64,000 nucleotides of DNA from Flavobacteriales bacterium (GTDB lineage Bacteria; Bacteroidota; Bacteroidia; CAIKAF01). Below are positions 33,574 to 41,980 of the stretch, one piece after another; position 1 is the first letter of the stretch, and every line of letters begins with the position of its first letter. The position numbers were made by a program, and so were the translations under genes. The stretch is taken from contig JANWKT010000019.1 in assembly GCA_025451235.1 (NCBI GenBank), forward strand, positions 1-64,000, in the 5' to 3' direction. The notes under the pieces are model-generated. The model ran no database searches and was not told the origin of the DNA. It worked only from the letters and a program-made list of their open reading frames with translations.

Positions 33574-34699
33574 ATATCAATTTTAAATTGAATAGATTCA
33601 AAATATTAGGCAATTCAAATTCGTTCGTTAATAACATTTCCGCAAGCCTTTTTCGTGAGATAAACCCATTTATATATGCATTGTGGCATTCACGGACATA
33701 ATAAGTGGAAAGACCTCTTTCGATCAGTTTCTTTTTATTTTCTTTAATTCTATCTGTTAAACCATCTAACTCAAAATCGTTTTTTTCTTTTTCATTTAAA
33801 TACAATTGACTATATAATTTATATTCCTCATCTTCAATTAGATTAAGCTCTTTTAACCGAATTAATAATGGAGTAATATTTGTTTTTAATTGTTTTGCGA
33901 CTTTGTAAATTATTTCCTGGCTCCATTGTGTAACATTAAGCTGTAGAATTGCGTTTGTCGGAATTAAAAAATGCGAAGCAAATGTATTTGCTCTTATTTC
34001 TCTTAAATCCCCTTTTTCATTTGTAAAGGACACATTCAATTGTTCTTCAGTGTCAAAAATAGAGTGGGCTGTTTCGTGTGCTAAAGTGAAATTTTGCCTA
34101 TATATATCTTCGTTATAGTTTACTAATATGCATTTTCCAGCATTGGGATGCAATACAAATAAGCCTGAAATACTCGAATTAACTAGTTTCCTTCTAAAAA
34201 TGTGAATTCCTATTTTTCGAAAATCTTCAAAAATGTTTTGCAGTAGCTCATTATCTGAATAACCTAAAAAACTTCGTAGAGATGTGGCTGCTTGAATTCC
34301 ATGTTCCTTAAAATAAGTACCTTTTTTTTGAAAAACGAATTCTTTTTTGGGAGTACTCAAAAAATCTATAACATTCTGTTCACATTCACACAAGTAAAGA
34401 AACTCCTGAATGGCCCATCTATCTTCCTTTGAAAATGAATCCCCAAACTTTCTGTAAAGCACATCTGTTTGTTCTGAGCCTGATTTTTGTTGATTGCTGA
34501 TAAAAAACTTGTAATCCTCTTTATAAAAATCGGCAAGCATTAGTATTTCATCTCCAGTCGGTTCAAGAAGCCCCGCTTCTATTTTTTCAATTCGGTCAAG
34601 ACCTAATCCTGTTCCTATTGCAACTTCACGAAGTTCGAACTGTAAACGTTGTCTACAATGGATAAGTTTTTCTCCTAGCAGTTTCAGATCGAACGACAT
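33563..34699 (-). CDS. XRE-family regulator fused to ImmA/IrrE metallopeptidase
   Basis: A 378-residue protein. Residues 6-62 form an XRE-type helix-turn-helix (LGEKLIHCRQRLQFELREVA, then GTGLGLDRIEKIEAGLLEPT). From about residue 165 comes an ImmA/IrrE-type metallopeptidase: zinc ligands His208 and His212 in HETAH, catalytic Glu209, and Glu234 in ExxANTFA. In related systems the peptidase cleaves a repressor or partner protein; in toxin-antitoxin pairs such proteins act as the antitoxin and autorepressor. It overlaps the PIN gene by 11 bp and precedes it. The rare-base composition of the upstream gap (34740-35060) and the pair's absence of housekeeping neighbours suggest recent transfer. Confidence 0.88.
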   Translation of the reverse strand: MSFDLKLLGEKLIHCRQRLQFELREVAIGTGLGLDRIEKIEAGLLEPTGDEILMLADFYKEDYKFFISNQQKSGSEQTDVLYRKFGDSFSKEDRWAIQEFLYLCECEQNVIDFLSTPKKEFVFQKKGTYFKEHGIQAATSLRSFLGYSDNELLQNIFEDFRKIGIHIFRRKLVNSSISGLFVLHPNAGKCILVNYNEDIYRQNFTLAHETAHSIFDTEEQLNVSFTNEKGDLREIRANTFASHFLIPTNAILQLNVTQWSQEIIYKVAKQLKTNITPLLIRLKELNLIEDEEYKLYSQLYLNEKEKNDFELDGLTDRIKENKKKLIERGLSTYYVRECHNAYINGFISRKRLAEMLLTNEFELPNILNLFNLKLIYEH

Positions 34700-35129
34700 T
34701 TTGTGTTGTTTAGCTCAAATCTACTTTCAATAAACCGTTTTTGCAATTGGTGAGGTTCAAAGTAACTTCCAATCTTTCTCTCAACCCCGAACTAACATTA
34801 TGGTTATTGCAGCTATTCTAACCTTTTACTTCGTTTCTCTCCAAAACCTAAGACCAGCCCCTGGCTGACAGCACTACCACCTTAAAGATGAGGAGTGAAT
34901 GTTGGCTGACGGAGGCGGAGCGTAACGAGCCCCCGGAAAGCCTACATGAACTTTTGAAGCAAAAGGAGCAGTGCATAAGACAGGAAACTGGCATTGTACC
35001 AGTAATAAAAACTAGCATAAAGTATTAGTATTCAGTTATATAAACTAAGTCCAACCTTTTCACCCCGTCATGCTTGATGGATATTGCACTTGCCCCCTCA
35101 CCCAAATGGAGGAGATTTACAGGAGAATT
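34700..35129. other. Gene-poor region upstream of the ImmA/PIN pair
   Basis: This 430-bp stretch holds the pair's promoter (minus strand) at its left end. Bases 34850-34990 are much richer in GC than the surroundings and contain GGCTGAC twice (34869 and 34913) and GGAGGCGGAGCG next to GCTCGTTACG-like sequence. GGTTA/TAACC arms lie at about 34800. I could not show an attC site or a transposon end. No gene is supported. Confidence 0.4.
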
Positions 35130-35270
35130 ATGAAAGAAATGAAAAAAAATTATATCATATTGAGCTTTATAAGCGCTGGTGCTTTTGCCATTGTATTGAT
35201 GAAAATGATAGTGATCTTTATAGAATATAGTAATAGTTCTAATGCTATTACTATCATTGGATCTTTCTAA
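35130..35270 (+). CDS. Possible small membrane protein
   Basis: A 46-residue open frame starting at an ATG four bases after AGGAG. It consists of one hydrophobic helix (YIILSFISAGAFAIVLMKMI) with basic residues before it and a short polar tail. Short single-span proteins of this kind occur in many genomes, but the sequence alone is weak support; an upstream in-frame ATG at 35070 exists. Position, ribosome-binding site and hydrophobicity are the only evidence. Confidence 0.35.
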   Translation: MKEMKKNYIILSFISAGAFAIVLMKMIVIFIEYSNSSNAITIIGSF

Positions 35271-35358
35271 ATCTTCTAGGTCTTTATTTGACTAAAGAAG
35301 ATTAAATTGCTCAATGGCAATCACTTACCCTTCGATAACATTTATTTGACTAACTTGT

Positions 35359-35389
35359 TATGCATGCATACCATTTAGTTGTATATTTG
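35359..35389 (+). promoter_or_regulatory. Promoter with palindromic operator before the MarR gene
   Basis: TATGCATGCATA (35359-35370) is a perfect 12-bp palindrome. It is followed by TATATTTG (35382-35389), a match to the Bacteroidetes -7 element TAnnTTTG, with TTG at 35355-35357 upstream, spacing 24 rather than the more usual 19-21. The palindrome fits a MarR operator at its own promoter. If this is the promoter, the transcript would start near 35396, at or after the GTG start codon, implying a leaderless message. Confidence 0.5.
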
Positions 35390-35393
35390 GTAT

Positions 35394-35861
35394 GTGAAAG
35401 CGAAAAACACCACCGCATCATTACCTAAAGAAGATACCGTTGACTTTAATATAAAGTTTGCCTGGCATAGCATTAATCGCATGTATAATCAGCAGGCAGC
35501 AGGTCATGACCTCACTACTTCTATAGGTTTTGTATTGCTTAATATCGACAGTAAAAATGGAACTCCGGCTACGAAGATCGCCCCTTTATTAGGGATGGAA
35601 CCTCGTAGCTTAAGCAGGATGCTGAAAGCCCTGGAAGAGCGTGGACTCATTTGCCGCAAAAGCGACCCCGATGATAAACGCCTGGTAAAAATATTCCTGA
35701 CGGAGCTTGGACGTCAGAAAAAGGACATTGCCAAAAAAACAGTCCGTGCTTTTAACGAAGCCATCCGCACCCAGGTATCACCCGATAAACTCAGGGTATT
35801 CTTTGAAGTGATCAAAGACATTCAGAAAATTATAGATAAAAACCATTTTTTTAATCAATAA
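35394..35861 (+). CDS. MarR-family transcriptional regulator
   Basis: A winged-helix regulator. Residues 30-110 show the MarR core: TSIGFVLLNIDSKNGTPATK, IAPLLGMEPRSLSRMLKALE, ERGLICRKSDPDDKRLVKIF (the wing), followed by LTELGRQKKDIAK. The start is uncertain: there is no ATG, so GTG at 35394 (155 residues) or TTG at 35379 (160). Regulators of this kind commonly sit upstream of fatty-acid degradation genes in Bacteroidota, and the fadNAE-like operon begins 460 bp downstream. It probably represses that operon and itself, with an acyl-CoA as likely signal; this is inference. An S23-type gene has been placed between them. Confidence 0.88.
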   Translation: MKAKNTTASLPKEDTVDFNIKFAWHSINRMYNQQAAGHDLTTSIGFVLLNIDSKNGTPATKIAPLLGMEPRSLSRMLKALEERGLICRKSDPDDKRLVKIFLTELGRQKKDIAKKTVRAFNEAIRTQVSPDKLRVFFEVIKDIQKIIDKNHFFNQ

Positions 35862-35862
35862 A

Positions 35863-36315
35863 AGAAAGACGTAAGACTAAGAGACGTAAGACTTATGACT
35901 AATAAACCAAGACATAATTTTAGAAGGCTGGAAGTTTGGAAGGAGTCCATTTCATTAACAACTGAAATATTTAAAACCACCAAAACACTTCCAAAAGATG
36001 AAAAATTCGGAATTATTTCTCAAATGAACAGATGTTCTATTTCCGTTCCAAGTAATATAGCGGAAGGAACATCAAGAAAGTCTGATAAACATTTTGTAAC
36101 GTTTTTGGAGATAGCGCTTGGTTCAGCATTTGAGTTGGAAACTCTTCTTATTGTTTCAAATAATGTTGGTTACTTGAATGATGAAACATTTGAGAAACTT
36201 TTATCCAAAGATCATTATGTTCAAAAATATGATTTATAACCTAATTGAAAAACTAGAAAATTAAATTAAGCCAATGACTGAAAAGTCTTAAGTCATAAGT
36301 CTTACAGTCTTAAAT
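35863..36315. repeat. Inverted repeats flanking the four-helix-bundle gene
   Basis: GTAAGACTTATGACT at 35887-35901 and its exact reverse complement AGTCATAAGTCTTAC at 36291-36305 bracket the gene. Further GACGTAAGACT-type motifs extend the left side. A third copy (AGTCATAAGTCTTAC) lies at 53580-53594. The same unit occurs in different settings, consistent with a dispersed repeat family. Confidence 0.65.
35895..36239 (+). pseudogene. Four-helix-bundle (S23/IVP) protein, frameshifted end
   Basis: A 114-residue member of the four-helix bundle family, first seen as 23S rRNA intervening-sequence proteins. It has RRLEVWKESISLTTEIFKTT, LPKDEKFGIISQMNRCSISV, PSNIAEGTSRKSDKHFVTFL and EIALGSAFELETLLIVSNNV. 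The typical last helix appears only in the next frame (KNMIYNLIEKLEN, ending with TAA at about 36262), so a one-base frameshift near 36210 replaces it with a wrong ending (KDHYVQKYDL). Either a sequencing or assembly error or real damage explains this. The ATG lies inside a repeat (GTAAGACTTATGACT) whose inverted copy lies at 36291 downstream. The gene interrupts the MarR/fad neighbourhood and appears inserted. Confidence 0.75.
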
Positions 36316-36325
36316 CTTTAAAAAA

Positions 36326-38794
36326 ATGGAAACAATGACCCTTGAAAAAAATTCAACGGCTGGGGCTCAATCGATGAGTGGAATTGCCCATAGAAAAATT
36401 AAAAAAGTAGCAGTGCTAGGTTCCGGGGTAATGGGCTCGCAGATTGCGATGCACTTTGCCAATGTAGGCGTGGAAGTTTTGCTGCTGGATATTGTTCCTT
36501 TTGAATTGACCGAAGAGGAAAAAGCAAAAGGACTCGGTATGGACAACAAACTGGTTCGAAACCGGATTGTAACCACTGCCTTTAACGGAGCGTTGAAATT
36601 AAGTCCGAACCCCTTATACCATAAAAGCTTTGCCAACAGGATCAGCCTTGGAAATTTTGATGATGACATGTCAAAAATTGCTCAGGTAGATTGGATCATT
36701 GAGGTGGTAGTGGAGCGCCTGGATATTAAGCAACAAGTTTTTGAAAAAATTGAAAAATACCGCAAGCCGGGAACTTTTATTACTTCCAATACCTCTGGAA
36801 TTCCTATGGAAATGCTGATCAAAGGAAGAAGTGAAGATTTTCAAACCTATTTCTGCGGTACTCACTTTTTTAATCCACCCCGCTATTTAAAGTTATTGGA
36901 GATCATTCCATCTTCTAAAACCCATCAGGAGGTGATCAACTTCTTTATGAATTATGGTGAGAAATTCTTAGGTAAAACTACCGTACTTTGTAAAGATACA
37001 CCTGCCTTTATTGCCAACCGTATTGGTGTGTTTAGCATTATGGCTTTGTTCCATATGGTGGATGAATTAGGTTTAACACCCGAAGAAATTGATAAATTAA
37101 CAGGTCCGGTAATCGGTGGAGCAAAATCTGCCACCTTCCGTACAGCTGATGTGGTTGGACTGGATACTTTAGTAAATGTAGCCAAAGGTGCCAAAGAAAA
37201 TCTACCAAACGATGAGCAAAGAGATAAGTTTGAGCTGCCGACCTTCCTGGTAAAAATGATTGAAAATAAATGGTTAGGTCAGAAAACCAAACAAGGGTTT
37301 TTTAAAAAAGTCAACAAGGAAGATGGGTCATCAGAGATCCTGAGCGTTAACTTTAAGACGTTGGAGTATGTCCCACAGAAAAAAGCGAAGTTCGCTACGC
37401 TGGAGGCTACCAAAACCATTGAGAAATTAGAGGACCGTTTTCCGGTTTTAGTTGGAGGAAAAGATGCAGCTGGAAATTTCTACCGTAAATATTTCTATAC
37501 TTTGTTTCAATATGTGTCCAACCGAATTCCGGAGATCAGCGATGAAGTGTATCGTGTAGACGATGCCATGAGTGCAGGTTTTGGATGGGCATTGGGTCCC
37601 TTTAAGGTTTGGGATGCCATTGGCTTGGAAAAAGGGATCAAAGGAATGGAAGAGAACGGGACCAAACCGGCCCAATGGATTTATGATATGGTAGTGGCAG
37701 GGAATAAATCATTCTACAAAGTAGAAAATGGTAAAAAATTATTTTATGATGTAGCTTCTAAGTCCTATAAAATCATTCCTGGTCAGGACAGTTTTATCAT
37801 TCTACAAAATATTAAAGGAGAGAAAAAAGTTTGGGGAAATTCAGGAACTACTTTGATAGATATCGGGGATGGAATTTTGAATTTGGAGTTCCATACCAAA
37901 ATGAATTCTATTGGTTCTGAAATTATTGCCGGCGTACATAAATCTATTGAGATTGCTGAAAAAGAAGGTTGGAAGGGATTGGTGATCGCCAATGAAGGAG
38001 ATAATTTCTCGGCAGGTGCCAACATCGCTATGATCCTTATGCTGGCTATTGAGCAGGAATATGATGAATTGAATTATGCGATCCGAGCTTTCCAGAATAT
38101 GACGATGCGCTTACGTTATTCGTCCATACCTGTAGTGGTTGCTCCACATGGACTTACCCTGGGTGGAGGTTGCGAAATGTGTTTGCATGCCGATGCGGTA
38201 GTTGCTTCCTCCGAAACCTATATTGGATTGGTGGAAGTGGGGGTAGGGGTGATCCCAGGTGGTGGTGGTACCAAAGAATTTGCTGTTCGTTTTCATGACG
38301 AATTGCATGATGGAGATATTCGAATAAATTTATTAAGGGATAAATTCCTCACTATTGGAATGGCCAAGGTAGCTACCAGCGGATGGGAAGCTTATGATCT
38401 GGGGATCTTCCAAAAGGGAAAGGATAAGATCGTGGTAAGTCGCAACCGTCAGATCGCTGAAGCTAAAAAGAAAGCGTTGGAATTGGCGGATGCAGGATAT
38501 ACTCAGCCTATTATGCGTAAAGACATTATGGTAATGGGTAAAGAGGGAATGGGAATCGTTTATGCCGGGGCCAATAGCATGAAAGCCGGACACTATATTT
38601 CGGAACATGATCAGTTGATCTCCGAAAAATTAGGGTATGTTCTATGCGGTGGAGATCTTTCGGAAAGGACGATGGTGAGTGAACAATATTTGTTGGATTT
38701 GGAAAGAGAAGCATTCCTGTCATTGCTTGGAACCAAGAAAACATTGGAAAGAATTCAGTTCATGCTTAAAAACGGTAAACCATTAAGAAATTAA
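36326..38794 (+). CDS. fadN: 3-hydroxyacyl-CoA dehydrogenase/enoyl-CoA hydratase
   Basis: An 822-residue bifunctional beta-oxidation enzyme. Domain order is the reverse of E. coli FadB: first the hydroxyacyl-CoA dehydrogenase with its NAD-binding motif VAVLGSGVMGSQIAMHFANV (about 30-49) and catalytic region GTHFFNPPRYLKLLEI (about 180), a C-terminal half domain (about 215-470), then the crotonase domain (about 515-760; GDNFSAGANIAMIL, LTLGGGCEMCLHADAV and GVGVIPGGGGTKEF). It hydrates 2-enoyl-CoA and oxidises the 3-hydroxyacyl-CoA. Size, order and following genes match B. subtilis FadN. It starts the fadNAE-like operon. The ATG is preceded by a purine-rich stretch only. Confidence 0.93.
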   Translation: METMTLEKNSTAGAQSMSGIAHRKIKKVAVLGSGVMGSQIAMHFANVGVEVLLLDIVPFELTEEEKAKGLGMDNKLVRNRIVTTAFNGALKLSPNPLYHKSFANRISLGNFDDDMSKIAQVDWIIEVVVERLDIKQQVFEKIEKYRKPGTFITSNTSGIPMEMLIKGRSEDFQTYFCGTHFFNPPRYLKLLEIIPSSKTHQEVINFFMNYGEKFLGKTTVLCKDTPAFIANRIGVFSIMALFHMVDELGLTPEEIDKLTGPVIGGAKSATFRTADVVGLDTLVNVAKGAKENLPNDEQRDKFELPTFLVKMIENKWLGQKTKQGFFKKVNKEDGSSEILSVNFKTLEYVPQKKAKFATLEATKTIEKLEDRFPVLVGGKDAAGNFYRKYFYTLFQYVSNRIPEISDEVYRVDDAMSAGFGWALGPFKVWDAIGLEKGIKGMEENGTKPAQWIYDMVVAGNKSFYKVENGKKLFYDVASKSYKIIPGQDSFIILQNIKGEKKVWGNSGTTLIDIGDGILNLEFHTKMNSIGSEIIAGVHKSIEIAEKEGWKGLVIANEGDNFSAGANIAMILMLAIEQEYDELNYAIRAFQNMTMRLRYSSIPVVVAPHGLTLGGGCEMCLHADAVVASSETYIGLVEVGVGVIPGGGGTKEFAVRFHDELHDGDIRINLLRDKFLTIGMAKVATSGWEAYDLGIFQKGKDKIVVSRNRQIAEAKKKALELADAGYTQPIMRKDIMVMGKEGMGIVYAGANSMKAGHYISEHDQLISEKLGYVLCGGDLSERTMVSEQYLLDLEREAFLSLLGTKKTLERIQFMLKNGKPLRN

Positions 38795-38816
38795 ATAAAA
38801 CATCGATAATCATAAC

Positions 38817-38834
38817 CCCAGACTTCAGTCTGGG
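38817..38834. repeat. Intercistronic hairpin
   Basis: CCCAGAC, loop TTCA, GTCTGGG, in the 54-bp gap between fadN-like and fadA-like genes. No T-run follows, so it is probably an RNA hairpin affecting message stability or a dispersed repeat. Confidence 0.7.
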
Positions 38835-38848
38835 ATAAAAACATAGAT

Positions 38849-40030
38849 ATGAAAACAGCTTATATAGTAGCAGCGTATCGCTCAGCAGTTGGAAAAGCAC
38901 CCAGAGGCAAACTACGTTTAACCCGTCCTGATGTGGTGGGTTCTGATGTGATCAAACATTTATTGGCTCAATTGCCACAATTGGATAAATCCAGGATCGA
39001 TGATGTAATTGTAGGAAATGCAACGCCTGAAGCGGAACAAGGATTGAACATGGCCCGGATGATCTCTTTAATGGGATTGGATATTGAAACGGTTCCAGGG
39101 GTTACAGTGAATCGGTATTGTGCATCGGGTTTGGAAACGATTGCGATAGCAAATGCAAAAATTCAAAGTGGAATGGCAGATTGCATCATTGCGGGTGGAG
39201 CAGAATTTATGAGCTCCATACCTTTTGGTGGTTGGAGAATTGTACCAGAAGCCAATCTTGCCAAAGAACATCCTTCTTATTATTGGGGAATGGGTCTAAC
39301 GGCCGAAGAAGTGGCCCGTAGGTATAAAATTGGCCGTGATGAACAGGATGTTTTTAGTTTTAATAGCCATAAAAAAGCAGTTGCTGCCATTAAAGAAGGA
39401 AAATTTAAAGAAGGTATCGTTCCCATCAAAGTAAAGGAAGTGTATCTGGATGAAAACGGAAAACGTAAAGAACGTGAATCTGTTTTCGATACCGATGAAG
39501 GTCCACGGGCTGATACCACCATTGAAGCATTGGCAAAATTAAAACCGGTATTTGATGCTTATGGAACAGTAACCGCTGGGAATGCCTCTCAAACTTCTGA
39601 TGGTGCAGCCTTCGTTATTGTAATGAGTGAAGAGATGGTGAAAGAGTTGAATATACAGCCCATTGCTCGAATGGTAAGTTATGGAGTAGCAGGGTTGGAG
39701 CCGGCCATCATGGGAGTAGGTCCTATTTATGCGATCCCAAAGGCCTTGAAAAAAGCCGGATTAAAACAGGAGGATATCAATGTGATAGAATTGAACGAAG
39801 CATTTGCATCTCAGTCATTGGCGATTGTAAAAGAATTGGGACTCAACCCTGATATCGTGAATGTGAATGGGGGGGCCATTGCTTTAGGGCATCCGTTGGG
39901 TTGTACTGGGGCAAAGTTAACCGTCCAGGTATTGAATGAACTTCGTCGCCGCAAGCAAAAATATGGCATGGTTACCATGTGTGTTGGAACCGGCCAAGGG
40001 GCTGCGGGAATTTTTGAATTATTAAATTAG
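38849..40030 (+). CDS. fadA: Acetyl-CoA acyltransferase (thiolase)
   Basis: A 393-residue thiolase, last enzyme of the beta-oxidation cycle, which splits 3-ketoacyl-CoA with CoA into acetyl-CoA and a shortened acyl-CoA. Catalytic Cys lies in TVNRYCASGLETIAIA (about residue 93), with the His of NVNGGAIALGHPLGCTGAKL (about 350) and the second Cys in MVTMCVGTGQGAAGIFE (about 380). The length and motifs are normal. It lies between the fadN-like and fadE-like genes in one operon with 54- and 83-bp gaps, each with a hairpin. A biosynthetic thiolase is less likely in this context. Confidence 0.95.
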   Translation: MKTAYIVAAYRSAVGKAPRGKLRLTRPDVVGSDVIKHLLAQLPQLDKSRIDDVIVGNATPEAEQGLNMARMISLMGLDIETVPGVTVNRYCASGLETIAIANAKIQSGMADCIIAGGAEFMSSIPFGGWRIVPEANLAKEHPSYYWGMGLTAEEVARRYKIGRDEQDVFSFNSHKKAVAAIKEGKFKEGIVPIKVKEVYLDENGKRKERESVFDTDEGPRADTTIEALAKLKPVFDAYGTVTAGNASQTSDGAAFVIVMSEEMVKELNIQPIARMVSYGVAGLEPAIMGVGPIYAIPKALKKAGLKQEDINVIELNEAFASQSLAIVKELGLNPDIVNVNGGAIALGHPLGCTGAKLTVQVLNELRRRKQKYGMVTMCVGTGQGAAGIFELLN

Positions 40031-40038
40031 AAATGAAA

Positions 40039-40073
40039 CCACATAATCCAAGAATTAATTCTTGGTTATGTGG
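40039..40073. repeat. Intercistronic hairpin with 16-bp stem
   Basis: CCACATAATCCAAGAAT pairs with ATTCTTGGTTATGTGG with a single bulged T and a loop of TA. It lies 8 bp after the thiolase stop in the fad operon. Perhaps a partial terminator or a stability element separating fadA-like and fadE-like messages. Confidence 0.75.
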
Positions 40074-40113
40074 CCTAAAATATGATAACAACCAAAAAAT
40101 AGAATTTTAAAAA

Positions 40114-41913
40114 ATGGAAACAATGACAGATAAAAAAACAGCTCTTAAAGGTGGAGAGTTTATCATTAAGGAAACCGATTACAATGATGTCTTTATTCCG
40201 GAGGAATTCGATGAGGAGCAAAGAATGATTGCCCAAACCTGCGAAGATTTTGTAAAAAATGAGGTATGGCCAAACCTGGATAAAATGGATTCGATGACGG
40301 AGCCTGAACTCGTACCTTCTTTGTTAGACAAAGCAGGTGAGTTAGGTTTATTGGGTATTAGCATCGAAGAACAATATGGAGGTTTTGGAAAAAACTTTGT
40401 GACCAATATGCTGAGTACCGAAAAATTTGGGGCAGCCCATTCTTTTGCGGTGGCCATTTCTGCACATACAGGAATTGGTACTTTGCCGATTGCTTTATAT
40501 GGCAATGAAGCACAAAAGAAAAAATATTTACCTAACCTGGCTACCGGAAAATGGAAAGCGGCTTATTGTTTAACAGAGCCAAGTGCAGGTTCCGATGCAA
40601 ACAGTGGAAAGACCAAAGCGATGCCAACGGCTGATGGAAAACATTATTTGATTAACGGTCAAAAAATGTGGATCACCAATGGTGGGTTTGCGGATATTTA
40701 TATTGTATTCGCTAAAATTGAAAATGATGAGAACTTATCGGCATTTATTGTTGAGAAAACCTTCGGTGGAATTCGTTTGAATGCAGAGGAAAAGAAAATG
40801 GGGATCAAGGGTTCCTCAACACGTCAGGTATTTTTTGAAGACTGTAAAGTTCCTGCTGAAAATTTATTGTCAACCCGTGAGAATGGATTTAAAATAGCGG
40901 TGAATATATTGAATATAGGCCGTATCAAATTGGCGGGTGCTGCGGTAGGCGGAAGCAAGGCCGTGGTGAATCATTCTGTTAACTATGCAAATGAGCGTTT
41001 GCAATTTGGACGTCCTATTTCAAAATACGGGGCGATTCGCCATAAATTAGCCCAACAAGCCATCGAAATTTTCTCTTGTGAGTCGGCCACTTACCGTGCA
41101 GCCCAAAATATTGAAGATTGTATCCATGCCTATATTGAAGGTGGAATGGATAAAGCACAGGCCGAATTAAAAGGTGTGGAGCAATATGCCATTGAATGTG
41201 CCATGTTAAAAGTACATGGATCAGAAACATTGGATTATGTTGTAGACGAAGGAGTACAGATCTATGGAGGTATGGGATATAGTGCTGAAATGCCTATGGA
41301 CAGAGCTTACCGGGATGCCCGCATCAACCGGATTTTTGAAGGTACAAATGAGATCAATAGAATGCTTACCGTTGATATGATCCTGAAAAGAGCGATGAAG
41401 GGTGAATTGGATCTAATGGGTCCTGCCATGAAAGTAGCAGGTGAGCTTATGGAAATTCCTGATTTTGGCGACGAGGATAATTCCCTGTTTGCTGCTGAAC
41501 ATAAAGCCATCATGAATTTCAAAAGATCTATTTTGTTAGTAGCAGGTGCTGCAGTTCAAAAATTAATGCAGTCATTGGCGAAAGAGCAGGAAGTGTTGAT
41601 GAATATTGCCGATATGGCCATTAAAACCTATGTGGCGGAGTCTACCTTATTACGTGTTCAAAAATTAGTGAGCATGAAAGGGGAGGAAGCCTGTAAAGAA
41701 CATATTGATATGATGAAAGTGGTATTCTATGATACGGCTGATCAATTGTTCATGATCGGTAAAAATGCCATCAATTCTTTTGCAGAAGGGGATGAGCAAC
41801 GCATGATGACCATTGGAGTAAAACGTTGGACCAAATACGAAGCTTTCAATACCAAAGAAGCTCGTCAACGAATTGCTACTAAAATGATTGAAGCGAATAA
41901 ATATTGTTTCTAG
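40114..41913 (+). CDS. fadE: Acyl-CoA dehydrogenase
   Basis: A 599-residue flavin-dependent acyl-CoA dehydrogenase that makes the 2-enoyl-CoA which the fadN-like enzyme uses. The N-terminal domain (about 30-150; GISIEEQYGGFGKNF), the FAD-binding middle domain (AAYCLTEPSAGSDANSGKTK, KMWITNGGFADIYIVF) and the helical domain (RLQFGRPISKYGAIRHKLAQ, IYGGMGYSAEMPMDRAYRDA) are clear. The catalytic Glu lies in NRIFEGTNEINRM (about residue 410). The extra C-terminal 150 residues match the longer FadE of B. subtilis (594 residues). It is the last gene of the operon; a strong terminator follows at 41943. Confidence 0.94.
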   Translation: METMTDKKTALKGGEFIIKETDYNDVFIPEEFDEEQRMIAQTCEDFVKNEVWPNLDKMDSMTEPELVPSLLDKAGELGLLGISIEEQYGGFGKNFVTNMLSTEKFGAAHSFAVAISAHTGIGTLPIALYGNEAQKKKYLPNLATGKWKAAYCLTEPSAGSDANSGKTKAMPTADGKHYLINGQKMWITNGGFADIYIVFAKIENDENLSAFIVEKTFGGIRLNAEEKKMGIKGSSTRQVFFEDCKVPAENLLSTRENGFKIAVNILNIGRIKLAGAAVGGSKAVVNHSVNYANERLQFGRPISKYGAIRHKLAQQAIEIFSCESATYRAAQNIEDCIHAYIEGGMDKAQAELKGVEQYAIECAMLKVHGSETLDYVVDEGVQIYGGMGYSAEMPMDRAYRDARINRIFEGTNEINRMLTVDMILKRAMKGELDLMGPAMKVAGELMEIPDFGDEDNSLFAAEHKAIMNFKRSILLVAGAAVQKLMQSLAKEQEVLMNIADMAIKTYVAESTLLRVQKLVSMKGEEACKEHIDMMKVVFYDTADQLFMIGKNAINSFAEGDEQRMMTIGVKRWTKYEAFNTKEARQRIATKMIEANKYCF

Positions 41914-41942
41914 GATTCTCTGTTTTATTTTAATTAGGAAAG

Positions 41943-41980
41943 ACCCCGGTGAGCAATTGCCGGGGTTTTTATTTTTTTTT
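41943..41980 (+). terminator. Rho-independent terminator of the fad operon
   Basis: ACCCCGG, 10-nt loop, CCGGGGT, then TTTTATTTTTTTTT. A 7-bp GC-rich stem with a long T-run, 30 bp after the fadE-like stop. Confidence 0.9.

Noticed and set aside
34800-34990. Possible integron attC site
   Set aside because: GGTTA/TAACC arms are present, but the RYYYAAC and GTTRRRY core sites in the right arrangement are not, and no integrase is in the window.
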